Assembly (NCBI GenBank): GCA_007130445.1
Contig: SLSM01000330.1
Location: 1 to 7,262 of the forward strand
Reading direction: 5' to 3'
Length of the DNA stretch: 7,262 nucleotides
Source: Trueperaceae bacterium
GTDB taxonomy: Bacteria; Deinococcota; Deinococci; Deinococcales; Trueperaceae
Part shown: positions 1-5,931 of the stretch, one piece after another
Layout of the letters: each line of letters begins with the position of its first letter
How positions within the stretch are numbered: the first letter of the stretch is position 1
Position numbers and translations under genes: made by a program
The notes under the pieces: model-generated
What the model was told of the DNA's origin: nothing
Databases searched by the model: none
Seen by the model: only the letters and a program-made list of their open reading frames with translations

Positions 1-181
1 CGGTGAGGTGCGTTTGGGGCAGGGGAAGGAGAAGGCGGCGGAGTTCGTGGGGCAGGATCCGGCGTTGATGCGGGAGGTGCGGGAGCGGGTGTTGGCGGCG
101 TTGGGTGACGCCGCGCCGCGCACCGCGACGGAGGGCGCCGGTCAGGACGACGACGAGGAGGCGCCCCCGCTCGAGGCCTGA
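1..181 (+). CDS. recA: RecA recombinase, C-terminal end (5' partial)
   Basis: The reading frame is open from base 2 and ends at TGA 179-181, giving 59 residues. It begins GEVRLGQGKEKAAEFVGQ and continues with a charged helix (DPALMREVRERVLAALGD). This is the form of the small RecA C-terminal domain, where a G-x-R-[IL]-GQG-[KR]-x-x-A stretch is followed by an amphipathic helix. The tail is acidic (QDDDEEAPPLEA), as RecA tails commonly are. RecA is the cytoplasmic DNA strand-exchange ATPase of recombination and SOS induction; its ATP-binding core lies outside the window. The first 36 or so codons use GTG, TTG, GGG and CGG heavily, whereas the acidic tail and the genes downstream favour C-ending codons. 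recX, the frequent downstream neighbour of recA, does not follow. The identification rests on this short region only, so another protein with a similar end cannot be fully excluded. Confidence 0.78.
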   Translation, partial: GEVRLGQGKEKAAEFVGQDPALMREVRERVLAALGDAAPRTATEGAGQDDDEEAPPLEA

Positions 182-191
182 GGACCGCGAG

Positions 192-217
192 GGCGCCGCT
201 GTCGCCGCGATGGCGCC
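192..217 (+). terminator. Weak hairpin after recA, possible terminator
   Basis: Two copies of the self-complementary hexamer GGCGCC (192-197 and 212-217) can pair around a 14-base loop, 10 bases after the recA stop. There is no T-rich tract after it. In DNA this GC-rich such hairpins arise easily by chance, so this is only a candidate for separating recA from the genes that follow. Confidence 0.2.
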
Positions 218-248
218 GGCGTCGCCCCGCAGCGTCTGCGACGCGGTG

Positions 249-254
249 TAGCGT
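249..254 (+). promoter_or_regulatory. Possible -10 element for a leaderless lyase transcript
   Basis: TAGCGT fits the loose TANNNT pattern of actinobacterial -10 elements. It ends five bases before the ATG at 260, close to the spacing expected when transcription starts at the start codon itself. No Shine-Dalgarno sequence is seen before this ATG, which is consistent with a leaderless mRNA. No convincing -35 box is visible. The match is short and could be chance. Confidence 0.25.
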
Positions 255-259
255 TGGGC

Positions 260-1177
260 ATGTCGAAGCACCCCACGTACACCGGCGTCCACCCGATCGT
301 GCCCACACCCTTCCTCGCCAGTGGCGAGCTCGACCTGGCCAGCGTCGAGCGGCTCGTCGAACACCAGGTCGCCGCCGGTGTGCAGGGCATCGCCATCCTG
401 GGTTTCATGGGCGAGGCGCACAAGCTACGGGGCGCGGAGCGACGCAGCGTGATCGAGGCGGCCGTCGCCAAGGCGGCAGGTCGAATCGTCGTATGGGTCG
501 GCATCCGCGCCTTCGGCACCGCCGGCGCCATCGAGCAGGTGCAGGAGGCCGAGGCGCTCGGTGCGAACGCGGTGTTCGTCGCGCCGATCGCCCCCGGGGC
601 ACCGGCCGTGATCGAGCGCCATTATCGCGAGGTGGCCGCGGCGACCGCACTGCCCGTCGCGATCCACGACTACCCCGCCGAGTTCGGCATCACGATCCCC
701 GCCGACCTCATCGCTCGCCTCGCGAACGACGGCGTCACCCCATACCTCAAGGCCGAGGACCCGCCCGTCCTCGTGAAGCAACGGCGCATCCTCGATCAGG
801 CACCGGGGCGCATCGGGATCTTCGGAGGCCTCGGTGGGCAATGGGTGTTCGAGGAGCTCGTCAACGGCGCTGCGGGCGTGATGACGGGGCTGGCGTTCCC
901 CGAGGTGCTCGTCGACATCGTCACGCGCTACCAGGCCGGAGACGAGGAGGGCGCCGCCGCCGTGTTCGACCGCGTGCTGCCGCTGATCCGCTACGAGTTC
1001 CAGCCGGGCATCGGGGTGGCGCTGCGCAAGCACGTGTTCGAGCGGCGCGGCGTGTTCTCGACCACGACCGTGCGGCCCCCGAGCCCGCCCGTGGACGCGG
1101 CCACGATCGAGGAGTTCGAGGCGGTCGCCCGCCGCGTGGGGCTGGACGTCGCCGTTCCCGGATCGGTGCGGGTGTGA
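260..1177 (+). CDS. DHDPS/N-acetylneuraminate-lyase superfamily protein (class I lyase or dehydratase), not DapA
   Basis: This 305-residue protein has the length and motif order of the (beta/alpha)8 DHDPS/NAL superfamily, which forms a Schiff base between an active-site lysine and a 2-oxoacid such as pyruvate. It opens with GVHPIVPTPF, has the G-x-x-G-E loop as GFMGE (48-52), and has the Schiff-base lysine at K164 in YLKAEDPP. It differs from DapA at key positions. The Thr-Thr pair of the GTTGE loop is Phe-Met, and the YNVPSR region reads HDYPAE, so the catalytic Tyr position is H136, 28 residues before K164 exactly as in the E. coli enzyme. The substrate-carboxylate Arg is also absent. Lysine biosynthesis is therefore unlikely; an aldolase or dehydratase for a sugar-acid or other 2-oxoacid is more likely. 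ATG 260 is chosen over TTG 254, which adds two residues and has no better ribosome site. It is the first gene of the plus-strand run and lies 63 bases before an RraA-family gene. Confidence 0.85.
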   Translation: MSKHPTYTGVHPIVPTPFLASGELDLASVERLVEHQVAAGVQGIAILGFMGEAHKLRGAERRSVIEAAVAKAAGRIVVWVGIRAFGTAGAIEQVQEAEALGANAVFVAPIAPGAPAVIERHYREVAAATALPVAIHDYPAEFGITIPADLIARLANDGVTPYLKAEDPPVLVKQRRILDQAPGRIGIFGGLGGQWVFEELVNGAAGVMTGLAFPEVLVDIVTRYQAGDEEGAAAVFDRVLPLIRYEFQPGIGVALRKHVFERRGVFSTTTVRPPSPPVDAATIEEFEAVARRVGLDVAVPGSVRV

Positions 1178-1180
1178 AGA

Positions 1181-1215
1181 GCGCCCGAGGGCCTGCCTGT
1201 CCCGGCCGCGGGCGC
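1181..1215 (+). terminator. Possible two-part hairpin between lyase and RraA-like genes
   Basis: GCGCCC (1181-1186) can pair with GGGCGC (1210-1215), and inside it GGCC (1190-1193) can pair with GGCC (1204-1207). It begins three bases after the lyase stop codon. There is no T-tract. If it is real it would reduce read-through from the lyase gene; with this base composition chance pairing is a serious alternative. Confidence 0.22.
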
Positions 1216-1226
1216 CGCACGCGTGG

Positions 1227-1232
1227 CACAAT
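1227..1232 (+). promoter_or_regulatory. Possible -10 element for the RraA-like gene
   Basis: CACAAT lies eight bases before the ATG at 1241 and is one of the few A/T-rich words in this gap. It resembles a TANNNT -10 element with one mismatch, at the distance expected for a transcript starting at or near the start codon. There is no Shine-Dalgarno sequence and no recognisable -35 box. Confidence 0.25.
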
Positions 1233-1240
1233 CGCCTGAG

Positions 1241-1918
1241 ATGGCAGCGATCAGCGAACGCGCAGCGCTCGTGGCCCGTGCCGTGGCCATCCCGACCGCG
1301 ATCGTGTGCGACGTCTTCGATGAGCGGGGATGGCCGCCGCCGGCGCTGCACGCCGACCTGCGACCCCGCACCGCGATCGGCGTGCCCTTCGCCGGTGTCG
1401 CGGCCACCATCGCAGGGCGGCAGGAGCGCTTCGAGGGGCCCGATCGCGCGAAGCTGGCGTTCGCCGACGCGCTCGAAGAAGACAGCGTCGCCGTCTGGGC
1501 CGGCACCGACGCGGGGCAGTACTGCCTGTTCGGCGACCTCATCGCCGCCACCATGCAGCGTCGCGGGTGTCGCGGCGCCGTGGTCGATGGTGGGCTGCGC
1601 GACGTGGCCGCGATCGACGCCACCGGTTTCCCCGTCTACGCCGCGTGCGTCAGCCCGGTGCAGGGCCTGGGCCGCTGGCGGGTGACCGAGACCGACGTCC
1701 CCGTCGCGATCCGAGCGGCGTACGGTGCGCCGCTGATGGTGCGCCCCGGCGATCTCGTGATCGGTGACGCAGACGGCGTGGTCGTCGTCGGCCGCGACCG
1801 CGTCGACGAAGTGCTGGCGCGGGCCGAGGCCATCGTCGCCGCCGAGGCCGAGGCGCGCGAGCGCTCCGGCGAGGGCATGACCGCCCAGGAGATGCTCGAT
1901 CGCTACGGGCACGTCTGA
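1241..1918 (+). CDS. RraA / 4-hydroxy-4-methyl-2-oxoglutarate aldolase family protein
   Basis: This 225-residue protein has the signature order of the RraA-like fold: FGDLIAATMQRRGCRGAVV (97-115), then the metal and substrate loop DGGLRD (116-121), then GDLVIGDADGVVVV (170-183). Known members are class II, divalent-metal aldolases that split 4-hydroxy-4-methyl-2-oxoglutarate or 4-carboxy-4-hydroxy-2-oxoadipate to give pyruvate; others include the RNase E regulator RraA. R120 and D121 correspond to the Arg-Asp pair needed by the aldolases. The acidic residue expected three places after that Asp is A124 here (RDVAA), so aldolase activity is not assured. ATG 1241 is preferred to GTG 1223, since the extra six residues (MAQSPE) look unlike the family and no ribosome site supports them. 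The oxidoreductase alpha gene starts 21 bases after the stop. Context suggests a pyruvate- or 2-oxoacid-yielding step, which is inference. Confidence 0.83.
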   Translation: MAAISERAALVARAVAIPTAIVCDVFDERGWPPPALHADLRPRTAIGVPFAGVAATIAGRQERFEGPDRAKLAFADALEEDSVAVWAGTDAGQYCLFGDLIAATMQRRGCRGAVVDGGLRDVAAIDATGFPVYAACVSPVQGLGRWRVTETDVPVAIRAAYGAPLMVRPGDLVIGDADGVVVVGRDRVDEVLARAEAIVAAEAEARERSGEGMTAQEMLDRYGHV

Positions 1919-1926
1919 GCCCGGAC

Positions 1927-1931
1927 AAGGA
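1927..1931 (+). promoter_or_regulatory. Ribosome binding site of the oxidoreductase alpha gene
   Basis: AAGGA sits eight bases before ATG 1940, a standard spacing, and fixes this start. The two genes upstream have no comparable site. Confidence 0.6.
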
Positions 1932-1939
1932 CGGCTGCC

Positions 1940-3757
1940 ATGACCACCCCTCCCGCCATCGCTCGCGACGTCACCAACGACTTCTCCCTGGTCGTCGCCA
2001 CCGCCAACGGCACCGGATCGCAGACGGCCAACCTCACCCTGCTGCGAGCGTGCTTCCACATGGGCATCCCCGTGTGCGGGAAGAACATCTTCCCGTCGAA
2101 CATCCAGGGGTTGCCGACCTGGTACCACATCCGCGTCAGCAAGGACGGGTACGTCGCCCGGCGCACGTCCGAGGTGCTCGTCGCCTTCAACCAGGCGACG
2201 GTCGACGCCGACCTGCGGGAACTGCCGAGCGGCGGTGTGGCGATCGTCGACGACGGCCTCGCCCACGGCGTCGAGCGCGACGACGTCCACCTCTACACCA
2301 TCCCCGTCAAGGCGCTGATGGCCGCGAGCGAGCACAAGGGCAAGCTGCGCGACTACCTCGCCAACATGACGTACGTCGGTGTGCTTGCGCACCTGCTCGA
2401 CATCCCGCTCGATGCGGTCGAGGCCGGGCTGGATAGCCAGTTCGGCGGCAAGCGTCGGCTCGTGGACACCAACCTGGCGGTGGTTCGCGGCGCGCACGCG
2501 TGGGCCGTCGAACAGCTGACCAAGACCGACCCCTTCCGCGTGGCGCCCATGGACGCCACGCGCGACCTGCTCATCATGAGCGGGAACGAGGCCGGCGCGC
2601 TCGGGAGCGTGTTCGGCGGTGTCTCCGTGGCCGCCTGGTACCCGATCACGCCCTCGACCTCGTTCATCGATGCCCTGCGTGACTACCTCCCCGAACTGCG
2701 GCAGGACGACGACGGCACGCCGACCTACACCGTCATCCAGGCCGAGGACGAGCTCGCCGCCATCGGCATGGTGATCGGCGCGGGGTTCGCGGGCGCGCGT
2801 GCGGTCACCGCGACCAGCGGTCCCGGCATCTCGCTCATGGCCGAGTTCGCGGGCCTCGGCTTGTTCGCGGAGGTCCCCGGGGTGATCTGGGACGTGCAGC
2901 GGGTCGGCCCGTCGACCGGCCTCCCGACGCGAACCAGTCAGGGCGACCTGGCCTTCGCCTACGGCCTCGGCCACGGCGACGGGAAGCACGTCGTCTTGCT
3001 GCCGTCCTCGATCGAGGAGTGCTTCGAGTTCGGCTGGCGTTCGTTCGACCTGGCCGAGCAACTGCAGACCCCCGTCTTCGTCCTCACCGACCTCGACCTC
3101 GGCATGAACAACTGGATGGGTCGCTCGTTCACGTACCCGGACACCCCCATGCAGCGCGGCAAGGTCCTGAGTGCCGACGAGGTCCGGGAGCGTGGCTTCG
3201 CCCGCTACCGCGACCTCGACGGCGACGGCGTCCCGTATCGCACGCTGCCCGGCAACGATGCCCCCGGGGCGGCGTACTTCGCCCGCGGCACGGGGCACAA
3301 CGCCCAGGCCGTCTACAGCGAGCGCTCCGACGACTGGCTGGAGAACACCGAGCGCCTGGCACACAAGTTCGACACGGCCAGGCGCTTGGTACCGCCGGCG
3401 CTCGAGGAGCGCGTCGACGGCGCCAGCGTCGGCATCGTCGCCTTCGGCACCACCCGCTACGCGATCGAGGAGGCCCGTGACGCGCTCGCGGCCGACGGCC
3501 TGCGCTGCTCGAGCATGCGCCTGCGTGCCCTGCCGGTCGGCGAGGAGGTGCGGGCGTTCATCGAGGCGCACGAACGGGTGGTGGTCGTCGAGATGAACCG
3601 CGACGCGCAGCTCGCCGGCATCCTGCGGGCGGAGCTGCCCGACCTGGCGCCGCGCATCGAGAGCGTGGCGTACCTCGACGGGATGCCCTTCACCGCCGGG
3701 TTCGTCCGTGCGCGTATCGAGCCGTACCTGACCCCACGGTCCCTGGAGGTGGCCTGA
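1940..3757 (+). CDS. 2-oxoacid:acceptor oxidoreductase, fused gamma-alpha subunit (KorA-like)
   Basis: This 605-residue protein is a gamma-alpha fusion of the kind found in two-subunit 2-oxoacid:ferredoxin oxidoreductases. With the beta subunit these enzymes oxidatively decarboxylate a 2-oxoacid to an acyl-CoA in the cytoplasm and pass electrons through an iron-sulfur cluster to ferredoxin. Residues about 13-200 form the gamma domain, including GIPVCGKNIFPSNIQGLPTW (42-61). Residues about 212-410 form the alpha pyrimidine-binding domain, with YPITPSTS (234-241), QAEDE (267-271), TSGPG (292-296) and GPSTGLPTRTSQGDL (323-337). RGTGH (449-453) and a C-terminal domain from about 490 with EMNRDAQLAG (551-560) complete the family pattern. 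The glycine-rich loop near the N terminus reads NGTGSQTAN rather than the usual GGQG type. YPITPSTS and the fusion favour 2-oxoglutarate-type (Kor) enzymes, but the substrate could be pyruvate or another 2-oxoacid. The beta gene begins one base after the stop, so the two are translationally coupled. Confidence 0.92.
   Translation: MTTPPAIARDVTNDFSLVVATANGTGSQTANLTLLRACFHMGIPVCGKNIFPSNIQGLPTWYHIRVSKDGYVARRTSEVLVAFNQATVDADLRELPSGGVAIVDDGLAHGVERDDVHLYTIPVKALMAASEHKGKLRDYLANMTYVGVLAHLLDIPLDAVEAGLDSQFGGKRRLVDTNLAVVRGAHAWAVEQLTKTDPFRVAPMDATRDLLIMSGNEAGALGSVFGGVSVAAWYPITPSTSFIDALRDYLPELRQDDDGTPTYTVIQAEDELAAIGMVIGAGFAGARAVTATSGPGISLMAEFAGLGLFAEVPGVIWDVQRVGPSTGLPTRTSQGDLAFAYGLGHGDGKHVVLLPSSIEECFEFGWRSFDLAEQLQTPVFVLTDLDLGMNNWMGRSFTYPDTPMQRGKVLSADEVRERGFARYRDLDGDGVPYRTLPGNDAPGAAYFARGTGHNAQAVYSERSDDWLENTERLAHKFDTARRLVPPALEERVDGASVGIVAFGTTRYAIEEARDALAADGLRCSSMRLRALPVGEEVRAFIEAHERVVVVEMNRDAQLAGILRAELPDLAPRIESVAYLDGMPFTAGFVRARIEPYLTPRSLEVA
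3745..3750 (+). promoter_or_regulatory. Strong ribosome binding site of the beta gene, inside the alpha gene
   Basis: GGAGGT, eight bases before ATG 3759, is the best Shine-Dalgarno match in the window. It lies within the last codons of the alpha gene (Leu-Glu-Val-Ala). This arrangement supports coupled, roughly equal production of the two subunits. Confidence 0.8.
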
Positions 3758-3758
3758 C

Positions 3759-4796
3759 ATGGATCGACCGCGCACCATCGCCAGCAACGCCGCTGGTCTC
3801 TCCAAGGCCGACTACGGCGGCAGCCCCAGCACGTTGTGCAAGGGGTGCGGCCACAACTCCATCGCCAGCCAGATCATCCAGGTCGCCTTCGAGCTGTCGC
3901 TGCGCCCGCACGAGGTCCTCAAGCTCTCGGGCATCGGTTGCTCGAGCAAGTCGCCCGCCTACTTCCTCGGCATGTCGCACGGCTTCAACGCCCTGCATGG
4001 CCGCATGCCCGCCGTCGCGACCGGAGCCCTGGCCGCGAACCGCCGCATGCGGGCGATCGGCGTCAGCGGCGATGGCGACACGGGCAGCATCGGGCTCGGT
4101 CAGTTCAAGCACCTGTTGCGGCGCAACACCCGCATGGTCTACGTGATCGAGAACAACGGCGTGTACGGTCTCACGAAGGGGCAGTTCTCGGCCACGGCCG
4201 ATGAGGGTCTCGACCTCAAGTACGCGGGCCACAACGACCTGCCGCCCATCGACTTGTGCCAGGAGGCGATCGCGGCGGGGTGCGGCTTCGTGGCGCGCAG
4301 CTTCGCTGGTGACGCGAAGCAGGTGCGCGAGCTCCTCAAGGCAGCGTTCAGCCATCGCGGCACCGCGGTGATCGACATCATCAGCCCCTGCGTCGCGTTC
4401 AACAACGAAGACGACAGCCCCAAGAGCTACGCCTACGGGAGGCACCACGAGAAGCCGCTCCACGAGCTCGGCTACATCCCGTACGCCGACGAGATCGTCA
4501 TCACGGAGAGTGAACCCGGCGAGCTCAGGACGGTCGACCTGCACGACGGGTCGCGGCTGAAGCTGCGCAAGGTCGAGGAGGAGCACGATCCCACGGACCG
4601 CATCGCGGCGATGACGCGCCTGATGGAGGCCGAACGCAGGCACGAGTTCATCACCGGGCTGCTGTACTACGACCCGTCGCGCCCCTCGTACGCCGAGGCC
4701 GCGCGGTTGCCGGAGACGCCGCTCACGCATCTCCCGGAAGACGCCCTGCGGCCGCCGCCCGAGGCGCTCGAGCGCACGCTGCAGCGCTACCGCTGA
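3759..4796 (+). CDS. 2-oxoacid:acceptor oxidoreductase, thiamine-diphosphate beta subunit (KorB-like)
   Basis: This 345-residue protein is the beta partner of the preceding gene and carries the thiamine diphosphate and iron-sulfur centre. TPP binding is shown by GDGD (104-107) followed by ENN (131-133) and YGLTKGQFSAT (136-146), a stretch typical of KorB/PorB. Four cysteines in the family positions, C27 and C30 (CKGCGH), C61 (GIGCSSKSP) and C211 (SPCVAFNN), should ligate one [4Fe-4S] cluster. The length is usual for Kor beta subunits, and the C-terminal part (YYDPSRPSYAEAARLPE, about 304-320) resembles that of other family members. All catalytic elements look intact, so the enzyme is probably active. 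Separate ferredoxin or delta-subunit genes are absent from the window, as expected for the two-subunit type that uses an external ferredoxin. The substrate is not determined by these motifs. Confidence 0.93.
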   Translation: MDRPRTIASNAAGLSKADYGGSPSTLCKGCGHNSIASQIIQVAFELSLRPHEVLKLSGIGCSSKSPAYFLGMSHGFNALHGRMPAVATGALAANRRMRAIGVSGDGDTGSIGLGQFKHLLRRNTRMVYVIENNGVYGLTKGQFSATADEGLDLKYAGHNDLPPIDLCQEAIAAGCGFVARSFAGDAKQVRELLKAAFSHRGTAVIDIISPCVAFNNEDDSPKSYAYGRHHEKPLHELGYIPYADEIVITESEPGELRTVDLHDGSRLKLRKVEEEHDPTDRIAAMTRLMEAERRHEFITGLLYYDPSRPSYAEAARLPETPLTHLPEDALRPPPEALERTLQRYR

Positions 4797-4800
4797 GGGG
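4795..4800 (+). promoter_or_regulatory. Possible ribosome binding site of the methyltransferase gene
   Basis: GAGGGG overlaps the stop codon of the beta gene and lies 12 bases before TTG 4813, somewhat farther than ideal. It is the only candidate in the 16-base gap and would couple the methyltransferase to the oxidoreductase genes. Confidence 0.4.
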
Positions 4801-4812
4801 CGCGGCGACGCG

Positions 4813-5913
4813 TTGCGGCTCGGTCTCGTCCCGGAGCATCCGCTCGAGTGGCTCGCGCTGCGCTTCGGGCGCGTGCCGACACCGCTCGTCGACACCCATC
4901 TGGCGGTGGCGTGGGCGCGGACGCTGCAGGTCGCGACGCGCGGCGGCGTCTTCGAGGCGCTCGACGCCGCCCCCCGCAGCGCCATCGACGTGGCCGAGCG
5001 GTGCGGCTTCGATCCCGTGGCGACGAGGCGCCTGCTCGACGCCCTCACGGGGCTGGGCACGCTGCTCCCCCACGGCGACGAGCGCTACCGACTGAGCGCG
5101 GCGACGCGGCGCTGGCTCACCCGCGCGTCGCCGCACGAGGTCGTCGACAAGGTGCTCTTCTCGCTCGACGAATGGCGCTTCGTCGAGCACTACGACCGCT
5201 ACCTCGCCAGCGGCGAGCCGCTCGACATGCACGCGCTGCTCGTCGCGGGCCGCGCCCCCGATCCCCGACCACCGGCGAGCGTGGCCGACGGCGACGCGTA
5301 CGCGCGCTACCAGCGCGGCCTGCGGGCGCTGGCGGGCGTCTCGAGCGCGGAGGTGGCGCGCGTGACGCCGGTGCCTCGCGGCGCCACGCGACTGCTCGAT
5401 CTGGGCGGGGCGCACGGCCGCTTCGCCGCTGCGCTGCTGCGTCGGCACGCGCGCCTGCGCGGCACGGTGCTCGACCTCCCGGTCGCCGTCGCCGCCTCGG
5501 CCGACATGCTGGCCGCCGAAGGGCTCGGAGACCGGCTCAGTCACCTGGCTGGCGACGTCTTCGACACGGACCTCGGCGACGGCGCGTGGGACGTGGTCCT
5601 GGCCTCGCAGTTCACGCATCACCTGGACGACGAGGCGAACCGCAGCCTGGCGGCGCGGGTGGCGCGCGCCTTGGCGCCCGGTGGCGTCTACGTGGTCCAG
5701 GACCTGGTCAGGCCCGCGTCGCCGCGGGATGCCCGCCGGTCGCGCCTGGGCGCCCTGCTCGACCTCTACTTCGCGGCGGTGAGCGGCGCGGGCACCTTCA
5801 CCGTGCCGCAGATGCACGCCTGGTTCGCCGGGGCCGGTCTCGCGCCCGGTCGGACGCGCTGGCTGCGGACCCTGCCGGGCATGGCACAGGTGGTGGGTCG
5901 GCGCGGGTCGTAG
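4813..5913 (+). CDS. Class I SAM-dependent methyltransferase, O-methyltransferase family 2 type
   Basis: This 366-residue protein has two parts. Residues about 20-105 form a helical, winged-helix-like N-terminal region (LQVATRGGVFEAL, then DVAERCGFDPVATRRLLDAL and a short hairpin), as in dimeric O-methyltransferases. Residues about 185-365 form the SAM-binding Rossmann domain, with motif I DLGGAHG (196-202), the acidic ribose-binding position in VLDLP (D221), GDVF (247-250), FTHHLDDE (267-274) near the catalytic region, and APGGVYVVQD (288-297). Relatives methylate hydroxyl groups of small molecules, quinones or polyketides. The acceptor cannot be told from the sequence. TTG 4813 is chosen because the region MRLGLVPEHPLEWLALRFG looks like a genuine family N terminus; the next in-frame candidate, GTG 4873, would remove it. 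The gene starts 16 bases after the oxidoreductase beta gene, so co-transcription is likely, though a shared pathway is not shown. Its end lies 18 bases from the end of the convergent transporter gene. Confidence 0.85.
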   Translation: MRLGLVPEHPLEWLALRFGRVPTPLVDTHLAVAWARTLQVATRGGVFEALDAAPRSAIDVAERCGFDPVATRRLLDALTGLGTLLPHGDERYRLSAATRRWLTRASPHEVVDKVLFSLDEWRFVEHYDRYLASGEPLDMHALLVAGRAPDPRPPASVADGDAYARYQRGLRALAGVSSAEVARVTPVPRGATRLLDLGGAHGRFAAALLRRHARLRGTVLDLPVAVAASADMLAAEGLGDRLSHLAGDVFDTDLGDGAWDVVLASQFTHHLDDEANRSLAARVARALAPGGVYVVQDLVRPASPRDARRSRLGALLDLYFAAVSGAGTFTVPQMHAWFAGAGLAPGRTRWLRTLPGMAQVVGRRGS

Positions 5914-5931
5914 GCGCGGGCGGTCACCTGG

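Noticed and set aside
260..1177. Assignment of the first complete gene as dapA (lysine biosynthesis).
   Set aside because: The Thr-Thr pair, the catalytic Tyr position and the carboxylate-binding Arg of DapA are all substituted; only the fold and Schiff-base lysine are retained.
425..3805. A minus-strand open frame of 1126 codons lying opposite the lyase, RraA-like and oxidoreductase alpha genes.
   Set aside because: It runs antisense to three genes with clear family motifs. Its product is low-complexity (Arg, Gly, Val, Asp-rich) with no recognisable domain. Long antisense frames are expected where codons end in G or C.
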